DNA from: Paenibacillus lautus NBRC 15380
GTDB taxonomy: Bacteria > Bacillota > Bacilli > Paenibacillales > Paenibacillaceae
Length of the DNA: 64,000 nt
NCBI RefSeq assembly: GCF_004000945.1
Contig: NZ_BIMF01000014.1
Span: 1-64,000, forward strand
Reading direction: 5' to 3'
The notes under the pieces were generated by a model, which ran no database searches, was not told the DNA's origin, and saw nothing but the letters and a program-made list of their open reading frames with translations. The translations under genes and the position numbers were made by a program. Within the stretch, counting starts at the first letter, position 1; each line of letters starts with the position of its first letter. Positions 41,906 to 51,126 of the stretch are shown here, in pieces.

Positions 41906-42038
41906 ATATTTCATAGGAATGGCGAAGAATCCACCTGAAAGCTCATATACCGTTTTGCCTACAGTTGAACAAGTAACAGGAAAACCAGCCAGAACATTTG
42001 CCCAATGGGTTGCTGAAAACAAACACTACTTTGAGTAA
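41903..42038 (+). pseudogene. C-terminal fragment of an NmrA-like NAD(P)-binding protein
   Basis: The last ~45 codons before the stop (FIGMAKNPPESSYTVLPTVE, then QVTGKPARTFAQWVAENKHY) resemble the C-terminus of NmrA/YtfG-type NAD(P)-binding oxidoreductases, which end in TGRPPRTFxEWVxEN. The N-terminal Rossmann part is absent. The frame continues artificially into the IS3 remnant, so the gene was probably truncated by that insertion. Confidence 0.6.
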
Positions 42039-42125
42039 ATATATAAAAAAACTAAATGTTATATCATATTAACTGCGATCTCCACTTGAATATCGAATCC
42101 GTTATCCTCTCAGAAGAAAAACAAG

Positions 42126-42161
42126 AAACCATGTGCTCACATTTACGCGAGCGCATGGTTT
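42126..42161 (-). terminator. terminator after the GntR/LacI-type regulator gene
   Basis: AAACCATG-GCTC / GAGC-CATGGTTT hairpin with one mismatch. On the minus strand it is followed by a T-rich tract (CTTGTTTTTC). Confidence 0.7.
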
Positions 42162-42206
42162 GTTCATGTACATCTATAGCGGACAAGGATTACAAATATA
42201 TCGCCT

Positions 42207-43370
42207 TCACAGACTCTTTACAGGACCGGTAGATACTCCAACCACCAATTCCGCAGGCAATCGCTTCTCAACTGCTACATCATCGTGATTCATGATGCCA
42301 AGTACCGTCTCAATCGCCAGCCTCCCCATTTCTTCCTCGTTCTGCCGCATATGGGTAAACAAATAGCCCTCACCGATATTTAGCTGGGGACTGTCAAAGC
42401 ACACGATAGATAGATCCTCCGGCACCCGCAGACCGAGGCGCTCTGCCGCGACCTTGGCTAGCAAAGCAATGTTATATTCGATCGCAAAAAAGGCAGTAAT
42501 CGACGGGTGATCCTGCAAATGCTGCATGATCCGCTGGGTTTCACGTTCAATATTGCTCTCGTGGAAAGCATTGGGCAAAGTGGCCGTCACATCGCTAATC
42601 CAGATTTCCTTATCAAACGCGATGCCCCGGGCGGCATGAGCCTGCACGAACCCTTCAATCCGTTCTTCAACCGCTGTCGTATCTCTCGGTGGAGGAGACA
42701 GCAGGGAAATATGACGGTGACCCAAATCGAATAAATGCTCCACCGCCTGCACGGCTGCCTCAAGATTATCTGTACTAATGGAAGCCGCTGCGACTCCCTT
42801 CAGCTTGCGATCAATCAGGACAAGCGGGAAACGGGCAATGACCATCTTTAATATTTCAGCATTGAAATATTCCCCCTGAGCGGGAAATACGATCAGTCCG
42901 TTCACGCCGAGATTACGCAGCTTCTGAATGGATAATTCCTCATTATCCTGGTCTCCAAACGTTCTGCGCAGCACCAGAAAGCAATCATTCTCCCTCGAAT
43001 ACTGCTCCATGCTATAGACCAGGCGTGTTCCGTAGCTTGAAGAAAAGTCCGTAATGACAAGACCGATCATCTTCTCCCGGCTGGCCGCTGCAGCATCTGT
43101 GCTCTCTGAGGAGAGAGGTTCCCTGAGTACAACAGGCTCATCCGGATCGGCTACGAACGATCCCTTGCCCGGCTTACGCACAATCACGCCTTCAGCCGCC
43201 AGCATATCTAATGCCTTCTTGCTTGTGATTCGACTAACTCCGTATTCGTCCGCGAGTTCCTTCTCCGAAGGGACTTTATCGCCAATGCGGAAAATATGTG
43301 TGGAGATCTTTCGCTTCATCTCGTTAAAAATTTGTTCATACATCGGCTTTGTGGAAGCTGCATCTTTCAA
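42207..43370 (-). CDS. GntR/LacI hybrid transcriptional regulator (AraR-like)
   Basis: 387 residues: a GntR winged helix (KVPSEKELADEYGVSRITSKKALDMLAAEGVI, then KGSFVA) followed by a LacI-type periplasmic-binding sensor domain (IGLVITDFSSSYGTRLV to ELVVGVSTGPV). TTG at 43370 behind GGAGG is preferred over the ATG at 43397. AraR/MsmR-type proteins of this design bind a sugar and derepress uptake genes. It is encoded just downstream of, and in the same direction as, the sugar ABC genes. Confidence 0.88.
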   Translation of the reverse strand: MKDAASTKPMYEQIFNEMKRKISTHIFRIGDKVPSEKELADEYGVSRITSKKALDMLAAEGVIVRKPGKGSFVADPDEPVVLREPLSSESTDAAAASREKMIGLVITDFSSSYGTRLVYSMEQYSRENDCFLVLRRTFGDQDNEELSIQKLRNLGVNGLIVFPAQGEYFNAEILKMVIARFPLVLIDRKLKGVAAASISTDNLEAAVQAVEHLFDLGHRHISLLSPPPRDTTAVEERIEGFVQAHAARGIAFDKEIWISDVTATLPNAFHESNIERETQRIMQHLQDHPSITAFFAIEYNIALLAKVAAERLGLRVPEDLSIVCFDSPQLNIGEGYLFTHMRQNEEEMGRLAIETVLGIMNHDDVAVEKRLPAELVVGVSTGPVKSL

Positions 43371-43513
43371 ATTGATATCCCTCCAACGGCACTCCAAAAC
43401 ATGCTAATTCATATAACAATATAACATGATATATTTAATTTGTCCATGTTGCGCGGATAACCGCTTTGAAAATAATCATATCATCATTCCTCTCTAAACA
43501 ATCCCATTCATGA

Positions 43514-43566
43514 CAAAACAGCGCCGCATGATCTTTCGCTCCGAAAGATTCATGCAGAAGCGCTGT
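43514..43566 (-). terminator. terminator after the lplC-like permease gene
   Basis: Long interrupted hairpin: ACAGCGC / GCGCTGT, CATG / CATG and CTTTC / GAAAG, with TTTTGTC on the minus strand. It ends the sugar transporter operon. Confidence 0.8.
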
Positions 43567-43594
43567 CCCCTGTCTACCTACTCCGTTTATTGAA

Positions 43595-44482
43595 CTATTC
43601 CTTCACAGCCCCCAGAACGATTCCGTGGATTAAATAACGCTGCAAAAACGGATAGATGAGCAGAATTGGAATCATGGAAACCAGAATTTTGGCGGAGTTC
43701 AGGGTCGTGTTGGAAATTTTATTGAACTGCTGCAGCTGTTCGACCGAGAGGTTCTGCATCTGGTCGCGCGTCAGACTAAGCTGCTGCAGATAGGTTTGAA
43801 GCGGTATTTTTCCGCTGTCATTGATCAGGATGATCCCGTCAAAGAAGTTGTTCCAGTGACCGACGATGACAAACAGGGTAATGGTTGCCAAACTGGGCAT
43901 GGAGATCGGGATAAAGATCTTAAGCAGGATTTTCAGCGGACCGGCCCCGTCAATGAATGCGGCCTCCTCCAGCTCCTTCGGAATGCCCTTGAAGAAGTTC
44001 ATCAGGAGAATCACGTTGAAGACAGGAACCGCACCCGGCAGAACCAGTGCCCAAATGCTGTTGATCAACCCCAGCTTACTGATCACCATATACCAGGGAA
44101 CGATCCCGCCGCTGAAGAGCATCGTAAACACGATAATCCACATGTATTTGTTTCTCGATCGGAACTGCGTGACGCTCCGCGACAACGGATACGCCATGAG
44201 GATGGTCAAAATCATGTTGATCGCGCCCCCAAGCAGCACCCGTTCCACGGATATTAGAAACGCCTTCCAAAACTTCGTGTCATTCAGTATCTGCCCGTAG
44301 GATGAGAAGTTCAGCTCCACCGGAAAAAAGTAGACCTTGCCAGCATTAACAGCCGTGCTGCTGCTGACAGACACCATAATCGTATTGACGATGGGGGCCA
44401 GCGACACAAATGTAATCAGAACGAGCGCGAGCATAATCATCAGGCGGGATAGCCTTGAGCCCAGCGTTTTGGATTGAATCAT
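43595..44482 (-). CDS. lplC: carbohydrate ABC transporter permease (LplC/YtcP-like)
   Basis: 295 residues from the ATG at 44482 (GGAGG upstream). A MalG-type permease: N-terminal helix, PLSRSVTQFRSRNKYMWIIVFTMLFSGGIVP and the EAA loop EAAFIDGAGPLKILLKIFIPISMP. It pairs with the LplB-like permease. The ATPase is not encoded nearby. Such CUT1 systems in Bacillales use a shared ATPase (MsmX) encoded elsewhere. Confidence 0.9.
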   Translation of the reverse strand: MIQSKTLGSRLSRLMIMLALVLITFVSLAPIVNTIMVSVSSSTAVNAGKVYFFPVELNFSSYGQILNDTKFWKAFLISVERVLLGGAINMILTILMAYPLSRSVTQFRSRNKYMWIIVFTMLFSGGIVPWYMVISKLGLINSIWALVLPGAVPVFNVILLMNFFKGIPKELEEAAFIDGAGPLKILLKIFIPISMPSLATITLFVIVGHWNNFFDGIILINDSGKIPLQTYLQQLSLTRDQMQNLSVEQLQQFNKISNTTLNSAKILVSMIPILLIYPFLQRYLIHGIVLGAVKE

Positions 44483-44492
44483 GCTAACCCTC

Positions 44493-45443
44493 CTAGAAAA
44501 TCCTGTACCCCGCATACCTCGAGGCCAGCCTGTAGGATATAACAATCAGAATAAAGCTGATGACCGATTTCATCAGTCCGATCGCCGTTGCGAACGAATA
44601 CTGCATATTGATCAGACCCATGCGGTACACAAACGTATCGATAATATCACCCGTCTCATATACCAGCGGATTATACAGGTTGAACACCTGGTCAAATCCC
44701 GCATTCAGCACATTGCCGAGACTCAGCGTACCCAGCAGGATGATCGTTGGAAACATGCCCGGCAGCGTGATATTCAGCGTCTGCTTCCAGCGGCTTGCGC
44801 CGTCCATTGCGGCCGATTCATACAAAGCCGGGTTAATCGCCGTCAACGCAGCCAAATACACAATCGTCCCGTATCCGAATTCCTTCCAGGTATCCGTCAC
44901 GACGAGCAGCGGCCTGAACCAGTCGTTGCTTGCCAGAAACATGATCCGCTCCAGCCCCAGAAACTCAAGGAAATTGTTAATCATGCCGTCAAAGGAAAAG
45001 ATCATGGTCAGCATCGTACCCAAGACCACCCATGACATAAAATGCGGCAAATACACGATGGTTTGAATCGTGCTTTTGAAGAGCTTCAGACGCACCTCAT
45101 TAAGCAGCAGGGCGAACACGATCGGTACAATCAATCCGAGAACAATCTTCCCGACCGCAATGACCAGCGTATTCACAAAAATCTGTTTGGCATCCGGCAG
45201 TTGAAACATATACGTGAAATTGTCGAGCCCTGCCCATGCGGAGCCGAATATCCCTTTCGCGGGGATGAACTTTTGAAAAGCCATGACCACCCCGAACATC
45301 GGCACAATCGAGAAAATGAACAGCATGACCATGCCGGGCAGCAGCATCGCATGATAGGTCATTTCGTCAAAGGTTCTTCGTTTCTTTTTCCTCCGGTATC
45401 GTACTTCCCGCTCTGAATTGACGGTTGTTTCCACTTGCGCCAT
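44493..45443 (-). CDS. lplB: carbohydrate ABC transporter permease (LplB-like)
   Basis: 316 residues from the ATG at 45443 (GGAGGTGGAG upstream). A MalF-type permease with MTYHAMLLPGMVMLFIFSIVPM and the EAA loop ESAAMDGASRWKQTLNITLPGM. It forms the pore with the next permease and is fed by the lipoprotein encoded upstream. It is separated by only 10 bp from the lplC-like gene. Confidence 0.9.
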   Translation of the reverse strand: MAQVETTVNSEREVRYRRKKKRRTFDEMTYHAMLLPGMVMLFIFSIVPMFGVVMAFQKFIPAKGIFGSAWAGLDNFTYMFQLPDAKQIFVNTLVIAVGKIVLGLIVPIVFALLLNEVRLKLFKSTIQTIVYLPHFMSWVVLGTMLTMIFSFDGMINNFLEFLGLERIMFLASNDWFRPLLVVTDTWKEFGYGTIVYLAALTAINPALYESAAMDGASRWKQTLNITLPGMFPTIILLGTLSLGNVLNAGFDQVFNLYNPLVYETGDIIDTFVYRMGLINMQYSFATAIGLMKSVISFILIVISYRLASRYAGYRIF

Positions 45444-45549
45444 CGTCCGCTCCACCTCCATCATGTCCCTGTCAGGACAGGCCTTATCGAATGAAAAGCC
45501 CGGGCGGATGACCACCAATAGCCCTCCGCGCCAAGGCTCATGCTTTTTC

Positions 45550-47187
45550 TTATCTGCTGCTCATCTGGTTGACCTCTTCCGTAATCTCATCGCCGCCGGT
45601 ACGTTTCCAGGTGTCCACGAACTTATCGAATTCATCTACGGGGGCTTGGCCCATGATGATTTTCAATATCGTCTCCTCTTCGAGTTTTTGGAGGTTGGCC
45701 CACTTCAGCTTCATCGTCTCGGTGGTTCCGTAGAAGCCTGCAGGAATCACTTCCAAATTCGGATTGTTCGCTTCGCGTTGACCCTCGATACGGGAGAGGT
45801 ATTCGCCATAGGTGTTCACATCGACGGCATTGCCTTTCTCCTTAAACTCCTGATATGCCTTGAAGGATACCACCCTGTCCTCCTGAACGGCCGAAGCGTC
45901 CCCGGATTGATCCGCCTTCATCAGATCGTCGTAATAACGCTTCAACACGTCGTCATAATCCACTTGCATCGGAATTTGCGTCGGATCATTGTTCCAACGA
46001 CTGGCATCGGTCAGCATCTCGTCCGGATGCTCTTTCTTGTAGCTAATTGCATCATCCGTTAAGGAGTACAGGAAATCCGTTGTCAGATTGACCGACTTCA
46101 TGATCGCTTCGGGATGGGCAAAATCCTTCTTCACCACGACGATACCGCCGCCCACCGGATCCTGACGGATCGTCTTGAATTTGCCGTTCTCGTCTACCGG
46201 TGCCGATACGGCAACCCAGACAGCATCGGGATCTTGCTTGATCGAGTCCTTGTAGTTGGTGTAGCCGATCCACCATGGATTAAACAGCATGCCTACCTGA
46301 CCGTTGATCACAAGCGCTTCCTTCTCTTCATTCGACCGGACGGCGAACTGTTTATCAATCAAACCTTCCTTGTACATGGCGCTCAGCTCCGTCAGCGCCT
46401 GCTTCATCTCGGGCTGGACCGATCCATATACGACCTGCCCGTCCTTCTCGATCCAGTTCATCGGAAAGGCGCCATGCGCAGCGAATACCGGCGTAAAGTT
46501 CATGGCGTTGGAATCCATCACCATTCCGACCGTCTTGCCTGTTCCCGAGGCGTCCTTTTCCACGAATGTTCTGGCGAGATTCCATACGTCCTCGACGGAT
46601 TCCGGCATCTTCGCGCCGACTTTATCCACCCAGTCCTTCCGAACCCACAGCAGCTGGTGCTGGTTGCCGATATTCGTCATCGGAAGGCCCATGATTTTAC
46701 CGTCAACCTTCACCTGGTTCAGCAGCAAGTCGCCATAGGAAGCGTAGATATTCTTGACCCCGTCGGATGCGGTCTTCTCGTACACCTCCGTCATATCGGC
46801 AATCAGGTCATTATCCACCAGCTGGTTGAAAATATCGCGGCTGACCAGCATAACGTCCGGCAGATCGCCCGTTGTCATCGATAACGAGAGCTTCTGATCC
46901 ATATCGTCCGTCTCCCAAGCCACCTTGGCTTTCACATTCACCCGGTCCTCCACGTATCGGGTAGCCAAATTGTCCTCAATCGTATCGCCTGGTGGCAGGT
47001 TGTTCACATGATTCGTATTCCGGCCGATCGTAAATTCCACCGGCGTCTCATATTTTCCGTAAGGCTCATAATCCTGCTCTGAAATTTCCGGCTGCGCGTT
47101 ATCACTCTTGCCCCCTCCGCAGCCGCTGAATACGACCAGCATCATGCAGCCGAGCAGCAGAGAAGCCATCTTTCTGCGTTTATTCAT
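45550..47187 (-). CDS. carbohydrate ABC transporter substrate-binding lipoprotein (LplA-like)
   Basis: 545 residues, family-1 solute-binding protein with signal peptide and lipobox FSGC. ATG at 47187 follows AAGGGG. The large size and KTVGMVMDSNAMNFTPVFAAHG-like central part fit Paenibacillus LplA-type proteins that bind oligosaccharides. It is cotranscribed with the two permeases and is preceded by the YesMN pair, which usually induces such transporters in response to the sugar. Confidence 0.87.
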   Translation of the reverse strand: MNKRRKMASLLLGCMMLVVFSGCGGGKSDNAQPEISEQDYEPYGKYETPVEFTIGRNTNHVNNLPPGDTIEDNLATRYVEDRVNVKAKVAWETDDMDQKLSLSMTTGDLPDVMLVSRDIFNQLVDNDLIADMTEVYEKTASDGVKNIYASYGDLLLNQVKVDGKIMGLPMTNIGNQHQLLWVRKDWVDKVGAKMPESVEDVWNLARTFVEKDASGTGKTVGMVMDSNAMNFTPVFAAHGAFPMNWIEKDGQVVYGSVQPEMKQALTELSAMYKEGLIDKQFAVRSNEEKEALVINGQVGMLFNPWWIGYTNYKDSIKQDPDAVWVAVSAPVDENGKFKTIRQDPVGGGIVVVKKDFAHPEAIMKSVNLTTDFLYSLTDDAISYKKEHPDEMLTDASRWNNDPTQIPMQVDYDDVLKRYYDDLMKADQSGDASAVQEDRVVSFKAYQEFKEKGNAVDVNTYGEYLSRIEGQREANNPNLEVIPAGFYGTTETMKLKWANLQKLEEETILKIIMGQAPVDEFDKFVDTWKRTGGDEITEEVNQMSSR

Positions 47188-47316
47188 CCTGTCATCCCCT
47201 TTTTTATTGTTTTGGTTGATAATCAAATTGTATGCGGTTTCAAAATTGGCGTATATGCAACATTTTTTGGATATGTATCACTTTTTTCATGACCTTCTTG
47301 TTCTCCACTTCAAACT

Positions 47317-47349
47317 ACAAAAAAAGCGGCTGCCTCAGCACACCGCTTT
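47317..47349 (-). terminator. terminator between yesMN-like and transporter genes
   Basis: AAAGCGG / CCGCTTT stem with a 13-nt loop, followed by a T run on the minus strand. It separates the two-component genes from the transporter operon. Confidence 0.75.
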
Positions 47350-47385
47350 CATTACCAATGCTATGGACGGAATAACCTACGCTGT

Positions 47386-49035
47386 TCAGGAGGCTGGAAT
47401 GACCATCGATACTTCCGTTCCGCTGCCTGACTCACTATGAATATCGAGTCCGTAATCCTGTCCGTAATACAGCTTGATCCGGTCATTCACATTCCGAACA
47501 CCGCAGCCCCCGCTCTCTCCGGCCAGCAGCCTCGCCGCCTGCACGGGAGTCATGCCCACCCCGTTATCGCTGACGATTAGTTTAATTCCCCCTTCGACCA
47601 GGCTGACCCCTATGTGGATTTGGTAATCTGCCCCTCCTGCCTCCACAAACCCGTGTTTAATGGCATTCTCCACAATCGGCTGCAAAATAAAATGGATGAT
47701 CTCGGTATGTAACACTCTCTCATCAATATGATAATCCACGTCAAACCGCCCATCATTCATAATAAGCTGCAAGTCCAGGTAAGCCTTGATGTGCTGCACC
47801 TCATCCTTGATCGTTGCCATATGCCTCCCCTGATTCAGCGTCGTTCTATAGAACCGGGCCAATGCCGATACCATATAACTCGTTTCGATATCCGCCTTCT
47901 TCTCGGCCCTCCACCGGATAAAGGAGAGGGTGTTGTATAGGAAGTGCGGATTAATCTGATTGATCAGCTTGTTATATTCGCTTTCCCTCTTGGCGATTTC
48001 GGCTTGATACACCTGGGAGATAAGGCTGTTGATCCGTTTCAGCATTTTGCCGATGCCATTGGTCAGCTCACCGAATTCATCCCTGGACGAGCTTTGGATA
48101 ATGACATCCAGATTGTTCTGCTCCACCTTGTCTACTTTGTTCTTAATATGGATAATTCTGCGCGTGAAATTGTTGGAGATCACATAAATGAGCAGGAAGG
48201 TAATGATTAAGCTGAGGATCATGACAAACAACGTAATTTGAAAAATACCGAGCGCATTAGCGTACGCATTCGTGTTCAGCAAATGGTAGTGAACCGTCCA
48301 GCCATTGTTAGCGAGTGACCGGCTTAGGCTCAGCCCGCTCGGCTCCCCATCCTCCAAACCGGCAGATGCATCCGGCGCCTTGCTTTCCTTGAATATCACC
48401 CGCTGCTCAGCATCCTCGATATGAACCGCCACATGCTCCGACAACTTGTCCAGGTCTGCAAAGATGCTGTCATGCTGAATGGAAATGACCATGAAATTGC
48501 TGTCCTTCGGATTGCTGATCAGCTCCTGAACGAGATAAAGCTTCTCTCCGTCCACAATCCAGCGTCTGCCCCGAAATCCATCATACCAAGACTTGCTCTT
48601 AAGATCCCCGATCGGCAAAATATTGTCGCGAATCCCCAGCAGCTCACCGGATGTATAAAAGGTAATGGCCTCAATATCCTCGTCCATCAGCCGGATGTTC
48701 GAGATCAACGGCTCCAGGATGTCCCGGAAATCCAGGTACATGTTAAAATAGTTCTCTTCGTAATCCTTAATGAAAATTTGGGATAAATCCCGATTCAGAA
48801 CCATGAACTCGCTCAGTGTATTGTACCGCTTAATCTTGTAATCCATAATGTTCGCCACCTGCTCCAGGCTGGCTTCGGCCTCGCTCCTCAGTTCCTTCAT
48901 CTGAATGCGGTAGGACTGAATGAAGGAGAGCAGCCCGAGCAGCAGAATGGGAATGAGTGCAATCACCAAGTGGGACAGCAGCAGCTTGTTGCGGAACCTG
49001 ATATCATTGAACTTGTTCTTGATCCACCCGATCAT
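47386..49035 (-). CDS. sensor histidine kinase (YesM-like)
   Basis: 549 residues: two membrane helices (about 17-37 and 260-285) around an extracellular Cache-type sensor, then HAMP, then His_kinase with INPHFLYNTLSFIRW as the phospho-acceptor motif, and an ATPase with VENAIKHG and DNGVGM. It acts with the response regulator whose gene overlaps it by 32 bp, and probably senses extracellular sugar with the neighbouring transporter. Confidence 0.9.
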   Translation of the reverse strand: MIGWIKNKFNDIRFRNKLLLSHLVIALIPILLLGLLSFIQSYRIQMKELRSEAEASLEQVANIMDYKIKRYNTLSEFMVLNRDLSQIFIKDYEENYFNMYLDFRDILEPLISNIRLMDEDIEAITFYTSGELLGIRDNILPIGDLKSKSWYDGFRGRRWIVDGEKLYLVQELISNPKDSNFMVISIQHDSIFADLDKLSEHVAVHIEDAEQRVIFKESKAPDASAGLEDGEPSGLSLSRSLANNGWTVHYHLLNTNAYANALGIFQITLFVMILSLIITFLLIYVISNNFTRRIIHIKNKVDKVEQNNLDVIIQSSSRDEFGELTNGIGKMLKRINSLISQVYQAEIAKRESEYNKLINQINPHFLYNTLSFIRWRAEKKADIETSYMVSALARFYRTTLNQGRHMATIKDEVQHIKAYLDLQLIMNDGRFDVDYHIDERVLHTEIIHFILQPIVENAIKHGFVEAGGADYQIHIGVSLVEGGIKLIVSDNGVGMTPVQAARLLAGESGGCGVRNVNDRIKLYYGQDYGLDIHSESGSGTEVSMVIPAS

Positions 49036-49759
49036 GGAGCACCCCGCACTCTCTATACTGTATCGGACTCACGCCGAACTTGCTTTTGAACAGCTTGGCA
49101 AAATAGGAATGGTTATCGATACCAACCGCTCCGGCGATATCATTGACCTTCATATTGGAATTCTGGAGCAGATGGCTTGCCCGCCGCAAGCGGTAATCGG
49201 TCAAATACTTCGAGAAGTTCTCGCCGGTCTCTTTCTTGAACAAAATACTCAAATACCCCGGGGACAGATATACATCGTGGGCTGCATCCGACAACGAAAT
49301 ATCCCGCTGGTAATGATCCTTCACATAATCCTTGACCTGAAGGATGACCTTGGACTCCAACGACTCCTGCTGGTGGTCCCCTCCATAAGGGCTGATCTGG
49401 GTAATGTCCTCCATCACCTCCAGAAACTCCTCCCTGACCAGCGGCTTCAGCAAGTAATTTACCACGCCCAGCCGGATGGCGCTGCGGGCATATTCAAATT
49501 CGTCATAACCGCTGCAAATGACGATCTTTAGATCCTGCTGCATCTTTCGGGCTTGTTTGCTTAGCGCAAGTCCATCCATCAGAGGCATTCTGACGTCGGT
49601 GATGAGGATATCAATCGCATTTTCCACCAGAATCCGCTCCGCGCTCATTCCGTTCTCGGCTTCCAATACTTGAAAGGGGAAGCGGTACTGAGAGATCAAA
49701 TCCTTAATGCCTTCTCTTTGAACGGACTCATCGTCAACAACAAGAACATTAAACATCAT
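49004..49759 (-). CDS. AraC-type response regulator (YesN-like)
   Basis: 251 residues from the ATG at 49759 (AAAGGAG upstream). A receiver domain with VVDDE, the phospho-acceptor Asp in DILITDVRMP and Lys in YLLKPL is followed by a two-helix-turn-helix AraC output domain (ISLSDAAHDVYLSPGYLSILFKKETGENFSKYL). It is the first gene of the two-component operon and should activate the sugar transporter genes downstream. Confidence 0.9.
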   Translation of the reverse strand: MMFNVLVVDDESVQREGIKDLISQYRFPFQVLEAENGMSAERILVENAIDILITDVRMPLMDGLALSKQARKMQQDLKIVICSGYDEFEYARSAIRLGVVNYLLKPLVREEFLEVMEDITQISPYGGDHQQESLESKVILQVKDYVKDHYQRDISLSDAAHDVYLSPGYLSILFKKETGENFSKYLTDYRLRRASHLLQNSNMKVNDIAGAVGIDNHSYFAKLFKSKFGVSPIQYRECGVLHDRVDQEQVQ

Positions 49760-49990
49760 GAAATCTCCTTTGCATATGAAAAGTATGGGAATCATACAGG
49801 GAAATATAGGTTGTTATAAATGGTATGCCTGTTATGTCGTAGTATATCATAGAATCCGGAAAGGGCTTTCATAATCGTGCTAAAGCCTGCGTATCCGCTT
49901 CTCCTTTGGATAACTTGAACTATGCATGATCATCACGACCGTTGCCAATCCTATACATCATATTCTTTATTTAGCGGGGAGGGAGATTAC

Positions 49991-51016
49991 TTGGAGCGTT
50001 TTGACCCGGAACTGGTCTTTTTTGAGCCGGACGCGTTGGAGTATCCGCTTGGAAAGAAGCTGTATGCATGGTTTGAAGAATTAGGTACCCCCATTAAAAT
50101 GACAACCTCTCACAATAGGGTGACCGGCATTCCAGGAGAATCGGAAACTGAAAAATACCGCAACGCCAAGAGAACTCTGGTTGTCGGGATCAGGAAAACA
50201 TTGGACTTCGATACCTCCAAGCCGTCAGCGGAATATGCCATCCCGCTAACTACCGGATGTGCGGGACATTGTCATTACTGCTACCTGCAAACGACGATGA
50301 GCTCGAAACCCTATGTGCGGATTTACGTGAATCTGGATCAAATCCTGGATAAAGCAAAGGCCTATATCGCGGATCGGGCCCCGGAGATTACGCGTTTCGA
50401 AGCTGCTTGCACGGGGGATCCCGTATCGCTTGAGCATTTGACCGGAGCACTTGCTTATTACATTGAATTTATGGCCAAGCAGGAATATGGCCGACTTCGA
50501 TTCGTGACGAAATTCGCCAACATCGATTCCCTTCTGAATATCGATCACGGCGGCCATACCAGGGTCCGCTTCTCCATCAATTCCGATTATGTCATCCGTT
50601 ATTTCGAGCCGGGCACCTCTTCCTTCGAAGAACGGATTGAAGCCGCGGGCAAAATTGCCGAAGCCGGATATCCGTTAGGTTTCATCATTGCCCCGATCGT
50701 CAAATATGACGGATGGCAAGAGGGATACTGGCATTTGTTAGAGAAGCTTCATGAGCGATTAAGCCATGTGGAGGTAAAGGATCTGACGTTCGAGCTCATT
50801 CAACACCGCTTTACCAAAACGGCCAAAAACACCATTTTAAAGCGTTACCCCAAAACCAAACTGAATATGGACGAGGAAGATCGGCAGTTAAAATGGGGAA
50901 GGTACGGAAAATTCAAATATGTCTATAAGGCCGAAACCGTCGAGGAGTTCCAGCAGTTGTTCGAGAAGGGGATCCAAGAATATTTCCCGCGCGCGAAAAT
51001 TGCCTATTTTGTTTAA
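49991..51016 (+). CDS. splB: spore photoproduct lyase
   Basis: 341 residues from the TTG at 49991, right after GGGAGGGAG; this gives the normal SplB length (342 in Bacillus subtilis) and register. A radical-SAM enzyme that repairs spore photoproduct in DNA during germination. It has the [4Fe-4S] motif CAGHCHYC (Cys90, 94, 97), the H-donor Cys140 in ACTGDP, and the conserved C-terminal KTAKNTILKRYPKT. The small splA regulator often found before splB is not seen here. Its presence argues that the organism sporulates. Confidence 0.92.
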   Translation: MERFDPELVFFEPDALEYPLGKKLYAWFEELGTPIKMTTSHNRVTGIPGESETEKYRNAKRTLVVGIRKTLDFDTSKPSAEYAIPLTTGCAGHCHYCYLQTTMSSKPYVRIYVNLDQILDKAKAYIADRAPEITRFEAACTGDPVSLEHLTGALAYYIEFMAKQEYGRLRFVTKFANIDSLLNIDHGGHTRVRFSINSDYVIRYFEPGTSSFEERIEAAGKIAEAGYPLGFIIAPIVKYDGWQEGYWHLLEKLHERLSHVEVKDLTFELIQHRFTKTAKNTILKRYPKTKLNMDEEDRQLKWGRYGKFKYVYKAETVEEFQQLFEKGIQEYFPRAKIAYFV

Positions 51017-51067
51017 TTGCAGAGACTTGAGGGAACCAAGTGGTTATTATATGTCTCCAATAACAAC

Positions 51068-51095
51068 ATAACGGACACCTCACGGTGCCCGTTAT
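51068..51095 (+). terminator. probable terminator after splB
   Basis: ATAACGG-CAC / GTG-CCCGTTAT hairpin with a short loop. The T tract (ATTTGT) is weak. Confidence 0.5.
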
Positions 51096-51126
51096 TTGTA
51101 TGATCTGCATCTATTCCTTCTACTTT

